Assembly (NCBI RefSeq): GCF_018127925.1
Contig: NZ_CP072347.1
Coordinates: 1,118,501 to 1,182,500 of the forward strand
Direction: 5' to 3'
Origin: Prevotella melaninogenica
Lineage (GTDB): Bacteria > Bacteroidota > Bacteroidia > Bacteroidales > Bacteroidaceae
Length of the DNA: 64,000 nucleotides
The notes under the pieces are model-generated. The model searched no databases. It was given only the letters and a program-made list of their open reading frames with translations, and had not been told where the DNA came from. Below, piece after piece: positions 44,988 through 53,372 of the stretch. Each line of letters starts with the position of its first letter. Within the stretch, counting starts at the first letter, position 1. The position numbers were made by a program, and so were the translations under genes.

Positions 44988-45116
44988 CTAGTAGCGCCTG
45001 TGTGTGTGTGTGTGTGTGTGTGTTAGCAAATTATTTGGATTGACCAAATATATAGTGCAAAAAGATGCAAAGAATCTGATAATTCTTTGCAGTATATCGT
45101 TGCCTTGATATGTCAT
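44988..45116 (-). CDS. Possible leader peptide, cassette A
   Basis: 42 codons. It starts at the conserved ATGACATAT and runs through the (CA) tract, encoding alternating Thr-His (THTHTHTH) before stopping. In cassette B the same start gives a 24-codon frame that stops before the tract. Only the first three codons are conserved, so translation is uncertain; it may simply be structured leader RNA. Confidence 0.3.
   Translation of the reverse strand: MTYQGNDILQRIIRFFASFCTIYLVNPNNLLTHTHTHTHRRY
44999..45023. repeat. (TG)12 dinucleotide tract in the cassette A leader
   Basis: 25 nt of uninterrupted TG. The matching tract in cassette B has (CA)10, so the length has changed since duplication. Such tracts slip during replication. 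Confidence 0.95.
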
Positions 45117-45136
45117 TGCTAATTGTTTCACGGCCG

Positions 45137-45167
45137 CAAAGGTAAGAAGATAAAATGGAATGAACAA
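45137..45167 (-). promoter_or_regulatory. Promoter of cassette A
   Basis: On the minus strand CCTTG (TTG 45167-45165), 20-nt spacer, TACCTTTG (45144-45137), then GCGGCCGTGAAACAATTAGC. It is base-for-base almost the same as the cassette B promoter. Confidence 0.88.
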
Positions 45168-45204
45168 GGAATCTGTAGAAAAAATAAGTCTCTTAAACAA
45201 AAAA

Positions 45205-45999
45205 CTATCTAACAGTTATATGGAAACAACACTGATGCTTCTCATGCTTTATGAAGCATCGTCCTTGTGAACGTAAGTCGTTAAGCACTTCACTTAAAAC
45301 CCATTTAAGAGTATCATTTGTCACAGGACGAGTAACTGAAGCATATTTATTGTAAGCAATGTCGAAGGTTGTACCATACAAATGGCAGCTATTCTCTGTT
45401 GCATTATGATTATGCCGACGAAGTTTCTCAACATCTTCCTTTGTTCTCAATACGCTTGAAACTAAAAGTTTATTGATAGGCACTCCCTTTGTCTGCAAGC
45501 TATCCATAAAGTTACGGGCAATATCTTGAAGTAAGATAGCAGCACGTGGCACAAGATATGGTATGCTACTATTCAACTTCTTCATATTATAATATGGATT
45601 ACTACCGACATATACCAACTCGCTCTTACGCTTCTCAGCATCAGCACGATCAGCAACAGGCTTCACACCATAACGCAACGCAGCTTCAAGTTGCTGTGGC
45701 TGCGAATCAGGGAAGCTCTCTTCATAATCTCTTACACCAACGATTCTGTTTTTCTTCTGTGAACCATCTGATGTAAAGAAATGAGACATCTTAACATTAC
45801 TTGGAGTTGATTGAGCTTTAATCTTAGCTGAGTCAATTTTTTCCATGACATGCGTGCTATCACCATCACCTTTGGATAATGCTTTCATCCTATCATGAGC
45901 GATAGACGGAAACAGTAACCTTATGATGGCTAAAAGAAAAGTTACAGCAATGAAGCCCAATAAAAAACGATTCTTTGTTATCTTCTTTTTTTGTTTCAT
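45205..45999 (-). CDS. DUF5715 family protein, M15 peptidase-like fold
   Basis: 264 aa. One N-terminal membrane or signal segment (about residues 11-29). The DUF5715 core YVGSNPYYNMKKLNSSIPYLVPRAAILLQDIARNF is followed by VSSVLRTKEDVEKLRRHN, SCHLYGTTFDIAYNKY (H-x6-D) and a terminal CCFHITVR. The H...D...H layout matches D,D-carboxypeptidases of family M15, so zinc-dependent peptidoglycan cutting in the periplasm is a reasonable inference. It is divergent from phoH. Confidence 0.78.
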   Translation of the reverse strand: MKQKKKITKNRFLLGFIAVTFLLAIIRLLFPSIAHDRMKALSKGDGDSTHVMEKIDSAKIKAQSTPSNVKMSHFFTSDGSQKKNRIVGVRDYEESFPDSQPQQLEAALRYGVKPVADRADAEKRKSELVYVGSNPYYNMKKLNSSIPYLVPRAAILLQDIARNFMDSLQTKGVPINKLLVSSVLRTKEDVEKLRRHNHNATENSCHLYGTTFDIAYNKYASVTRPVTNDTLKWVLSEVLNDLRSQGRCFIKHEKHQCCFHITVR

Positions 46000-46051
46000 T
46001 GGTACAAAGGTAATAAGTTTTTGCTGATTGCGAATTATGAATTAAGAATAA

Positions 46052-46083
46052 TTTGTAAGTATCATTATTTTATAGTAACTTTG
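46052..46083 (+). promoter_or_regulatory. Promoter of phoH-purC
   Basis: TTTG (46052-46055), 20-nt spacer, TAACTTTG (46076-46083). Transcription would start near 46090, leaving a leader of about 20 nt. Confidence 0.85.
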
Positions 46084-46107
46084 CGAACAAATATAAAGTA
46101 GAAAAAA

Positions 46108-47055
46108 TTGATAGAGAAGCATATAGTTCTTGAAGATATAGACCCAGTAGTCTTCTATGGGGTTGGCAATGGTCACCTCCAAATGATAAAATCACTCTTC
46201 CCTAAGTTGAGAATTGTTGCAAGAGACAATGTTATTCGCATCTTAGGTGATGAAGAAGAGATGGTAAAGATTGAAGAAGACATTGAAACCATGCGTAAGC
46301 ATGTGGAGCGGTATAACACCATTACAGAAGAGGACATCCTTGATATCGTGAAAGGTCGTAAGACCAAAGCTGATGCGGTAAAGGACGTCCTTGTTTATTC
46401 TGTATCGGGCAGACCTATCAAAGGTCGTTCGGAGCATCAGCAGCAACTGATTGATGCCTTCGAAAAAAGCGATATGATATTTGCTGTTGGACCAGCAGGA
46501 ACGGGTAAAACTTATCTCAGTATAGCTTTGGCTGTAAAAGCTCTTAAGGAAAAAGCTGCAAAGAAGATTATCTTATCACGCCCAGCCGTTGAAGCTGGTG
46601 AGAAACTTGGATTCCTTCCAGGTGATATGAAGGATAAGATTGACCCCTATCTGCAACCACTTTATGACGCTTTAGAGGACATGATTCCAGCTGTAAAACT
46701 ACAGGATATGATGGATAAACATATCATACAGATTGCTCCATTGGCATTCATGCGAGGACGAACACTGAGTGATGCTGTAGTAATCCTTGATGAAGCACAG
46801 AATACAACACCAGCACAAATCCGTATGTTCTTAACACGTATGGGCTGGAATACAAAGATGGTTATCACAGGTGACTTGACGCAGATTGACCTCCCTCATG
46901 CAGAGAAGAGCGGATTAAAGGAAGCACTTTCTATTCTAAATGGTGTGGATGGTATCTCGGTTGTCAATCTTGATAAAAAAGACATTGTAAGACACAAATT
47001 AGTTACGCGTATCGTGAATGCATACGAAGCACACGATAAAGCTAACAAGAGATAG
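46108..47055 (+). CDS. phoH: PhoH-like ATPase (YbeZ type), TTG start
   Basis: 315 aa. The frame begins with TTG: the first in-frame ATG comes well inside the conserved N-terminus (IEKHIVLEDIDPVVFYGVGN), and the promoter leaves little room upstream. Walker A GPAGTGKT is at 128-135; Walker B is in AVVILDEAQNTTPAQ. PhoH/YbeZ proteins are cytoplasmic ATPases linked to RNA metabolism and ribosome maturation, usually with YbeY, which is not here. purC starts 21 bp downstream. Confidence 0.9.
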   Translation: MIEKHIVLEDIDPVVFYGVGNGHLQMIKSLFPKLRIVARDNVIRILGDEEEMVKIEEDIETMRKHVERYNTITEEDILDIVKGRKTKADAVKDVLVYSVSGRPIKGRSEHQQQLIDAFEKSDMIFAVGPAGTGKTYLSIALAVKALKEKAAKKIILSRPAVEAGEKLGFLPGDMKDKIDPYLQPLYDALEDMIPAVKLQDMMDKHIIQIAPLAFMRGRTLSDAVVILDEAQNTTPAQIRMFLTRMGWNTKMVITGDLTQIDLPHAEKSGLKEALSILNGVDGISVVNLDKKDIVRHKLVTRIVNAYEAHDKANKR

Positions 47056-47076
47056 GACTCTATAAACATAAAAACA

Positions 47077-48027
47077 ATGAAAGCATTAACAAAAACTGAA
47101 TTCCATTTCGATGGACAGAAGAGTGTGTATCACGGCAAAGTACGTGATGTGTATGACATCAACGACGATCTTATCGTCATGGTAGCTACCGACCGAATCT
47201 CAGCATTCGATGTTGTACTACCTAAAGGAATACCGTTCAAAGGACAGGTTTTGAACCAGATTGCTGCCAAGTTCCTTGACCTGACAACAGACATCTGTCC
47301 TAACTGGAAGTTGGCTACTCCTGATCCAATGGTAACCGTTGGTCTGAAGTGTGAAGGCTTTCGTGTTGAAATGATTATCCGTTCAATCCTTACAGGTTCT
47401 GCATGGCGTGCCTACAAGGACGGATGTCGCGAGATTTGTGGCGTAAAACTCCCTGATGGTATGCGTGAGAACGAGCGTTTCCCAGAGCCAATCGTAACTC
47501 CAACTACTAAGGCTGACGAAGGTCACGACATGAACATCTCTAAGGAAGAGATTATTGAGCAGGGTATTGTTTCTGCAGAAGACTATGCAATCATCGAAGA
47601 CTGGACACGCAAACTCTTTGCACGTGGTCAGGAGATTGCTGCAAAGCAGGGCTTGATACTCGTTGATACAAAGTATGAGTTCGGTAAGCGTGATGGTCAG
47701 TGCTACCTCATTGATGAGATTCACACACCAGACTCAAGCCGCTACTTCTATGCAGAAGGTTACGAGGAGAAATTTGAGAAGGGCGAACCACAGAAGCAGC
47801 TTTCTAAGGAATTCCTTCGTCAGTGGCTTATCGAACACAACTTTATGAATGAGCCAGGACAGACAATGCCTGAGATTACAGATGAATATGCTGAGACAGT
47901 TAGCGACCGTTATATCGAGCTTTACGAGCATATCACAGGCGAGAAGTTTGACAAGGCTGTTGAAGATGGTGATATTGCTGCACGTATCGAGAAGAATGTA
48001 AAGCAGTATCTGGCTTCAAGAAAGTAA
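47077..48027 (+). CDS. purC: Phosphoribosylaminoimidazole-succinocarboxamide synthase
   Basis: 316 aa, the longer SAICAR synthetase form (about 240 in E. coli). It joins CAIR and aspartate with ATP in purine synthesis. Motifs: [30 protein letters not shown] at the N-terminus, [10 protein letters not shown] and the late [20 protein letters not shown]. It is co-transcribed with phoH. Confidence 0.95.
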   Translation: MKALTKTEFHFDGQKSVYHGKVRDVYDINDDLIVMVATDRISAFDVVLPKGIPFKGQVLNQIAAKFLDLTTDICPNWKLATPDPMVTVGLKCEGFRVEMIIRSILTGSAWRAYKDGCREICGVKLPDGMRENERFPEPIVTPTTKADEGHDMNISKEEIIEQGIVSAEDYAIIEDWTRKLFARGQEIAAKQGLILVDTKYEFGKRDGQCYLIDEIHTPDSSRYFYAEGYEEKFEKGEPQKQLSKEFLRQWLIEHNFMNEPGQTMPEITDEYAETVSDRYIELYEHITGEKFDKAVEDGDIAARIEKNVKQYLASRK

Positions 48028-48040
48028 AATGATAAATACT

Positions 48041-48143
48041 AATTCATAATTCTAAGTTCTTAAATTTGATTAGAACTATTCGCTGACAAACAGCATAACA
48101 TCAAAGAATAGTAATCATTATTATGAATTTAGAATTATGAATT
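48041..48143. repeat. 103-bp AT-rich foldback between purC and ubiE
   Basis: AATTCATAATTCTAA (48041-48055) is a perfect 15-bp inverted repeat of TTAGAATTATGAATT (48129-48143), with a nested CTATTC/GAATAG pair. It fills the intergenic gap and looks like a small MITE or a 3' hairpin. Confidence 0.7.
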
Positions 48144-48159
48144 ATGAATTAAAAGAATT

Positions 48160-48894
48160 ATGTACGAGCAGGAAAAGATTAAGCCCTATGATGGAGAGGG
48201 CGAGAAAGGAAAACTAATAGAAGAAATGTTTGATAACATCGCACCAACTTACGACACCCTAAATCATCGACTTTCTGGAAATATTGATAAGGGATGGCGT
48301 AAGAAAGCTATTCGTCAGTTGCAGCCTTTCCGTCCAAAGCAGATGCTTGACATTGCTACAGGTACTGGCGACTTTGCCATTCTTGCAGCCAAAGAGCTGA
48401 AGCCAGAACATCTTATCGGTGCAGATATTTCTGAAGGTATGATGGCTATCGGTCGTGAGAAGGTAAAAGCTGCAGGACTGAGTGACGTCATTTCTTTCCA
48501 GAAGGAAGACTGTCTTAACCTTTCTTTTCCTGACAATACGTTTGATGCTGTGACAGCAGCATTCGGTATTCGTAACTTCCAGAACCTCGACAAAGGACTT
48601 GCCGAGATTTGTCGTGTACTGAAGAAGGGCGGACATCTAAGCATAGTAGAACTGACAACGCCTGTTAAGTTCCCTATGAAACAACTTTTCCGCATCTATT
48701 CTAACACATTCTTGCTGAACTATGCTAAGTTTATCTCAAAAGATAAAAGTGCATACGAATACCTTAACAAGACTGTTGAGGCTTTCCCACAAGGCGAAAA
48801 GATGATGGAGATATTCCAAAAAGCAGGCTTTGCGAAAAGCTCTTTCCGCCGATTGACATTCGGTATCTGTACAATGTATTTTGCAGAGAAATAA
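48160..48894 (+). CDS. ubiE: Demethylmenaquinone methyltransferase (UbiE/MenG)
   Basis: 244 aa. SAM-dependent C-methylation, the last step of menaquinone synthesis. Class I motif [34 protein letters not shown] near the N-terminus, [24 protein letters not shown] and the C-terminal [16 protein letters not shown] are typical. As Bacteroidota use menaquinone, the MenG role is the likely one. Other men genes are not in the window. Confidence 0.95.
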   Translation: MYEQEKIKPYDGEGEKGKLIEEMFDNIAPTYDTLNHRLSGNIDKGWRKKAIRQLQPFRPKQMLDIATGTGDFAILAAKELKPEHLIGADISEGMMAIGREKVKAAGLSDVISFQKEDCLNLSFPDNTFDAVTAAFGIRNFQNLDKGLAEICRVLKKGGHLSIVELTTPVKFPMKQLFRIYSNTFLLNYAKFISKDKSAYEYLNKTVEAFPQGEKMMEIFQKAGFAKSSFRRLTFGICTMYFAEK

Positions 48895-49134
48895 GATTCT
48901 TCTGAGATATTGACTTACAAAACCTAATAAGATAAGGGGACATTATTAAACATACTATCATAATAGTTTTGATTTCGTTTTCCTGTCACATTTAACACTT
49001 TGCATTAAACTACTGTAATACAGAATATTAAGCAACTAATCAGAATGACAGAAGTGACAGGAAAGTTCGTTTGTAAGTGGAATATCGTTCGACGCAACGG
49101 ATGAATTAAATAATTTATAGAACAAGGTTAAGAT
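48895..49134. other. Intergenic region upstream of aroE with a spaced inverted repeat
   Basis: TTTCCTGTCAC (48979-48989) and GTGACAGGAAA (49054-49064) are perfect 11-bp inverted repeats 64 nt apart. They may form a leader hairpin or a two-site operator before aroE. Confidence 0.55.
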
Positions 49135-49887
49135 ATGGACAAGTACGGACTAATTGGCTACCCATTAGGGCACTCTTTCTCTATTGGCTATTTCAATGAG
49201 AAATTCGAGAACGAACACATCAATGCCCAATATATCAACTTTGAAATTCCATCAATAGAGGATTTCAAAGAGGTTGTTGATGCTAATCCTCAATTACGTG
49301 GACTGAATGTGACCATTCCTTATAAGGAGCAGGTAATTCCTTATCTTGATAGTCTTAGTCCAGAAGCTAAAGCTATTGGCGCTGTAAATGTTATTCGTGT
49401 CACCCACAAAGGCAATAAAACAATACTTAAAGGCTTCAATAGTGATGTGATTGGCTTCACACGTAGCATTGAACCTTTACTTGAACGCCACCATAAAAAG
49501 GCGCTTATCCTCGGCACTGGTGGTGCATCGAAGGCTATCAACTATGGACTAAAGTCGCTCGGACTGGAAACGAAGTTCGTATCACGTACGAAACGAGCTG
49601 ATGTCTTCACCTACGAAGAAATAACTCCTGAGATTATTCGTGAGTATAATGTGATTGTTAATTGTACTCCACTCGGCATGTACCCCAATACGGAGGTATG
49701 CCCATCACTTCCATACGAGGCTATGGACAGCCACACACTACTCTACGACCTACTATACAACCCTGATGAAACCTTATTTATGGCAAAGGGTCGTGAGCAT
49801 GGAGCTATTGTAAAAAATGGTCTTGAAATGCTTCTTCTACAGGCTTTCGCAAGCTGGGAGTTTTGGGAAGGAGAAGAACAGAAATAA
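49135..49887 (+). CDS. aroE: Shikimate dehydrogenase
   Basis: 250 aa. It reduces 3-dehydroshikimate with NADPH in aromatic amino-acid synthesis. LIGYPLGHSFS at the N-terminus, GLNVTIPYKEQV with the catalytic Lys, IGAVNVI, and the cofactor loop ILGTGGASKAINYGLKSLG are present. It is slightly short, as is common for the Bacteroidota form. It stands alone. Confidence 0.93.
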   Translation: MDKYGLIGYPLGHSFSIGYFNEKFENEHINAQYINFEIPSIEDFKEVVDANPQLRGLNVTIPYKEQVIPYLDSLSPEAKAIGAVNVIRVTHKGNKTILKGFNSDVIGFTRSIEPLLERHHKKALILGTGGASKAINYGLKSLGLETKFVSRTKRADVFTYEEITPEIIREYNVIVNCTPLGMYPNTEVCPSLPYEAMDSHTLLYDLLYNPDETLFMAKGREHGAIVKNGLEMLLLQAFASWEFWEGEEQK

Positions 49888-49902
49888 AACTGATTCATCC
49901 GA

Positions 49903-49965
49903 AATATGGAGTGATAAACTAAAGCCCTTACATAATAAGGTAAACCTTATCACTCTAAATTACTG
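49903..49965. repeat. Foldback element, minimal copy 4 (63 bp)
   Basis: AAATATGGAGTGATAAACTA and CCCTTACATAATAAGG are joined almost directly to TAAACCTTATCACTC. These are the two ends of the foldback family in reverse, with no interior. Confidence 0.75.
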
Positions 49966-50136
49966 AAGACCCATAAAACTTTCTGAAAGGAGATGAGGAA
50001 TAAGGAGGAAAGATTAAGCACATCTTTCCTCCTTATTTTATATACGGCAAACACATCGTCAACTCCCCTACCCATTTGAAGAGAGGTTGATATAAGAGTA
50101 TTTGTCCTAATTTTTCACTCCAGACTTTTAAGAATA

Positions 50137-50234
50137 TGCTCTTTTAGCTTCTAAAAGACGCCCAATAAGCTTGCAAAAGGTGCCCTTTTGAGGGCTTACT
50201 AACGCCCTTTTGAAGTCCAACTAAGCACCTTTTC
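50137..50234 (+). repeat. Four-unit dispersed repeat, copy 8
   Basis: ATGCTCTTTTAGCTTCTAAA, GACGCCC, AAAAGGTGCCC, TAACGCCC, AAGCACCTTTT, then a flank GTATCTGACTCTCTG like copies 2 and 5. Confidence 0.85.
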
Positions 50235-50407
50235 CTTTCGAATTTTACAAGTATCTGACTCTCTGCGTGTTACAAGCGTATAAAAAAGAGGTGATTTTTG
50301 ACCATCCAAAGGGGGAAATTAGCAATCTAATGTCAATATTTTTCACAACGGATACATATTCCCAACCTATTTACTTAAAGATGAATGCGGGCTGTTTTAT
50401 TCCTACA

Positions 50408-51493
50408 CTACACCCACTTTGTAACCTTAGTTGTAGGCAACTTTAATAGACTTCCCATTGGACAGACAAAGCGACAATAAGGACGTGGCACAAAGAATGA
50501 CAGCAAGATAAACACAACAGCTATCAGAATAATTACCCAAGCTGCTGATTTGAATATAAAAGCTACAAACAATTCATAATCCATCCACTGTGACCAGACA
50601 CCTGCAAGCATCAAGATCATTAACACCCAAAACAATAGTTTACGGAAATGTTCAAGATATTGTACCGTCTGTTTGCTCATCTTCAACTTATTATGATTTG
50701 TCATTCCCGCCAACTCTTGTACAGAGCCTAACGGACAAACATGTGTACAGTAGTAATTCTTCTTACCAAAAAGGGGATAAATGAAGGCTGTTATCAACAT
50801 AATGATAGGAATCAATGATATCCATACATTCATACCACCAGACATGAAATCAACAAGAACAGACCATGAAATGAATGTTCCTCCCCAAAGGCCTAAAACC
50901 ACAAAGTTCAATAAGAGCTGGAAGATACGATAACGCTTGTTCTTAACAAACAATGGAATAATAGCTGCCATAAGAACAACAATAAAACCAATTATCGTCT
51001 TTGCTCGTAAGTCAAGTCTATCGAAGAACGAAGTCTCTTTCACATTCTTAGCCGCATACTGTAAACCAGCCTTCATGTTTCCAATAATAGCATTTGAAGA
51101 GTAAGTTGCTCCTGTTACGCCGTCAACCTTCATAGCCAACGCCTGCTCGGTCGTTTTACCATTCCACCGATTTAATAATTCACTGGCTTCTTGGAAGAAT
51201 TCGGGGGTCTCAGAATTATGTAATGCCTTTACCTGTTGAACTTTTCCTTTCTTAAGATAAATCTCTAAAGGGACAGCACCTCCAAATCCCTTCACATCCT
51301 TTGCTAAATAAGTGGTATTGATAACAACCCTACCATCATCTAATGTACGAAGGGTATCTATCTTATTTTTTGCCTCTTTTTTATCGTTACTGAACACACG
51401 ATTACCCAATAGTTTTCCATCACGTTGTACTGCCGCAACTGCCAAAACCAATATGCAGGCTAATAACAAAAATAATTGTTGTAGTTTCTTCAT
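50408..51493 (-). CDS. FMN-binding and 4Fe-4S membrane protein (NosR/NapH-like)
   Basis: 361 aa from ATG 51493, which opens a signal or membrane segment (MKKLQQLFLLLACILVL); a frame to 51610 adds unlike residues. A periplasmic FMN-binding domain (about 50-150) carries DGVTGATYSSNAI, the site where related RnfG/NqrC/NosR proteins attach FMN to Thr. Membrane helices follow, with two Cys clusters CTHVCPLGS and CRFVCPMGS of the polyferredoxin NapH/NosR kind. It probably passes electrons across the inner membrane. Partner enzyme unknown. Confidence 0.82.
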   Translation of the reverse strand: MKKLQQLFLLLACILVLAVAAVQRDGKLLGNRVFSNDKKEAKNKIDTLRTLDDGRVVINTTYLAKDVKGFGGAVPLEIYLKKGKVQQVKALHNSETPEFFQEASELLNRWNGKTTEQALAMKVDGVTGATYSSNAIIGNMKAGLQYAAKNVKETSFFDRLDLRAKTIIGFIVVLMAAIIPLFVKNKRYRIFQLLLNFVVLGLWGGTFISWSVLVDFMSGGMNVWISLIPIIMLITAFIYPLFGKKNYYCTHVCPLGSVQELAGMTNHNKLKMSKQTVQYLEHFRKLLFWVLMILMLAGVWSQWMDYELFVAFIFKSAAWVIILIAVVFILLSFFVPRPYCRFVCPMGSLLKLPTTKVTKWV

Positions 51494-51625
51494 TAAACTG
51501 ATACATCTTTTTATTCTGGGAAATGCAAAAATACAAATAAATATCGAAATCAACCTAATGAGATATACACATAATTGAACTTTTTTATACTTTAACTTTA
51601 TTAACATCAAAATATTAGATTTTAT

Positions 51626-51656
51626 TTTGCCTCTTCACGGCTTTTTCCTATATTTG
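51626..51656 (+). promoter_or_regulatory. Promoter of the gcv operon
   Basis: TTTG (51626-51629), 19-nt spacer, TATATTTG (51649-51656), giving a leader of about 75 nt. No glycine-riboswitch core is visible in it. Confidence 0.82.
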
Positions 51657-51739
51657 CAATCGGACTTAGCTAATAGGTCTACCTAAGCATATACTTACAA
51701 GCTACCAAACGAAGAACCAAACTTATAAACCTAAACAAT

Positions 51740-52825
51740 ATGACAAACAAAAGAACATGTCTATATGACAAACACGTAGCATTAGGCGCACTTATTACTC
51801 CTTTTGCAGGTTTTGATATGCCCATCCAATATACAGGAATTATTGATGAGCATAACGCAGTAAGAGAACATTGCGGAGTTTTTGATGTGTCTCACATGGG
51901 AGAGGTAATAGTATCAGGTCCCGATGCTGACAAGTTTATTAACCATATCTTCACAAATGACGTAAACGGACTTGCTGCGGGTAAGGTGCTTTACGGTATG
52001 ATTTGCTATCCTGATGGTGGAGTTGTAGATGACACATGTATTTGTAAACTTGACGACCACTTGTATCTCATGACAATCAATGCTTCCAATATTGATAAGG
52101 ACGTAGCATGGATTGAACAGAACGCAGAAGATTTCGATGTTGTTATTGAGAACAAGAGCGAAGCTTATGGTCAGTTAGCAATTCAAGGTCCAAAGGCTGA
52201 AAGCATGTTAGAAGATGTGCTCGGGCTTGCTTGCAAAGAATTGAAGTTCTATGAGGTTAAGCGCCTTCAGCAAGATGGTACTGAGGTTATCGTTTCTCGT
52301 ACAGGATACACTGGAGAAGACGGTTTTGAAGTTTATGGCACACCAGAACATATCGTAAAGATATGGGATAAGTTGATTGAAGCTGGCGTAAAACCTTGCG
52401 GATTAGGCTGCCGAGACACCTTGCGTTTTGAGGTAGGAATGCCTCTATATGGCAATGAACTTTCTGATAAGATAACTCCAGTCATGGCTGGTTTATCAAT
52501 GTTCGTGAAGTTTGATAAAGAAGAGTTTATCGGAAAGGAAGCCCTTTTGAAACAAAAGACAGAAGGTGTCAGCCAGCGTCTCCGTGGTATTGAGTTAGAC
52601 GATAATGCTATTCCTCGTCATGGATACAAGGTTCTAAAAGATGGTGTAGAAGTTGGTGAAGTCACCACGGGCTACCACCTCATCTCTGTTGATAAGAGTT
52701 GTGCTGTCGCATTGGTAGATGCTTCCGTTCAGATGGGTGATAGACTTGAGATCCAAATCCGTAAGAAGACTTTCCCTGGCACTGTTGTTAAGAAGAAATT
52801 CTATGAGAATCACTATAAGAAATAA
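51740..52825 (+). CDS. gcvT: Glycine cleavage system T protein (aminomethyltransferase)
   Basis: 361 aa. It transfers the methylene of the aminomethyl-lipoyl arm to tetrahydrofolate and releases ammonia. ALGALITPFAGFDMPIQYTGIIDEHNAVREHCGVFDVSHMGE, DDTCICKL and RTGYTGEDGFEVY are family landmarks. It is the first gene of a complete gcv operon, and gcvH follows after 38 bp. Confidence 0.96.
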   Translation: MTNKRTCLYDKHVALGALITPFAGFDMPIQYTGIIDEHNAVREHCGVFDVSHMGEVIVSGPDADKFINHIFTNDVNGLAAGKVLYGMICYPDGGVVDDTCICKLDDHLYLMTINASNIDKDVAWIEQNAEDFDVVIENKSEAYGQLAIQGPKAESMLEDVLGLACKELKFYEVKRLQQDGTEVIVSRTGYTGEDGFEVYGTPEHIVKIWDKLIEAGVKPCGLGCRDTLRFEVGMPLYGNELSDKITPVMAGLSMFVKFDKEEFIGKEALLKQKTEGVSQRLRGIELDDNAIPRHGYKVLKDGVEVGEVTTGYHLISVDKSCAVALVDASVQMGDRLEIQIRKKTFPGTVVKKKFYENHYKK

Positions 52826-52863
52826 AATCTATAAAGCTAATAAACAATCAAAAAAATAATATT

Positions 52864-53244
52864 ATGGCAAAAGTAATTGAAGGACTCTATTATTCAGAGT
52901 CACATGAGTTCGTGAAAGTAGTTGGCAGTGTTGGCTATATTGGTATTACCGATTATGCACAGCACGCTTTAGGTAACATCGTATATGTTGATATGCCAGA
53001 TGTAGACGATGACATTGAAGTAGACGAAGATTTCGGTGCTATCGAGAGTGTTAAAGCTGCTTCAGACCTCAAGTCTCCAGTCTCAGGTAAGGTTATCGAA
53101 GTTAATGAGGCATTGGAAGATGAACCAGACTTGCTCAATAAAGATGCATACGAAAACTGGATTATAAAAGTTGAACTTACAGATACTGCAGAGCTGAAGA
53201 ATCTTATGGATGCTAAAGCTTACGAAGAATTCTGTGCAGAATAA
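52864..53244 (+). CDS. gcvH: Glycine cleavage system H protein
   Basis: 126 aa. The lipoyl-carrying shuttle of the system. The lipoylated lysine is K64 in AIESVKAASDLKSPVSG. Length and fold are standard. Confidence 0.97.
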   Translation: MAKVIEGLYYSESHEFVKVVGSVGYIGITDYAQHALGNIVYVDMPDVDDDIEVDEDFGAIESVKAASDLKSPVSGKVIEVNEALEDEPDLLNKDAYENWIIKVELTDTAELKNLMDAKAYEEFCAE

Positions 53245-53267
53245 AGTTCTACGAAATAAATATATGG

Positions 53268-53323
53268 GCGTTTATAAGTGCAAATAGGTGATGATAGAAA
53301 AGCCTATCATCGCTTATAAACGC
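53268..53323 (+). promoter_or_regulatory. Large hairpin between gcvH and gcvPA
   Basis: GCGTTTATAAG (53268-53278) pairs with CTTATAAACGC (53313-53323), and inside it GATGATAG (53290-53297) pairs with CTATCATC (53304-53311). It has no T-run and may tune decay or expression of the early genes against the large gcvP genes. Confidence 0.7.
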
Positions 53324-53372
53324 TTATTTATATTTATATCAGTCTACTACTAACCTATTCAATCCTAAACAA

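Larger units (their letters stand above)
44820..45136 (-). promoter_or_regulatory. Transcribed leader of cassette A
   Basis: A ~300-nt untranslated leader largely shared with 57849-58110. In transcript order it has GTGAAACAATTAGCAATGAC, a small reading frame (45116-44988), a GCAAAGAA/TTCTTTGC hairpin (45090-45067), a (CA)12 tract (45023-44999), AGCGTTTAATCATA, a GC-rich GCGCGCG segment and an intrinsic terminator (44925-44887). No other gene is seen in this 350-bp stretch. Confidence 0.85.
49888..50407. other. 520-bp convergent intergenic region
   Basis: Between aroE and the leftward FMN-binding gene. It holds a short foldback copy (49903-49965), a GGAGGAAAGATTAAGCAC...CTTTCCTCCTT hairpin (about 50010-50036) and copy 8 of the four-unit repeat. 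50280-50400 shows nothing. Confidence 0.75.

Noticed and set aside
44999-45023. Classical on/off phase variation by frameshift in a coding gene
   Set aside because: The tract is in the leader, outside the peptide, lipoprotein and HU-like genes; any effect would be on leader folding or a doubtful leader peptide.
51657-51739. Glycine riboswitch before gcvT
   Set aside because: The leader is only about 75 nt, too short for the usual aptamer, and no core motif is visible.
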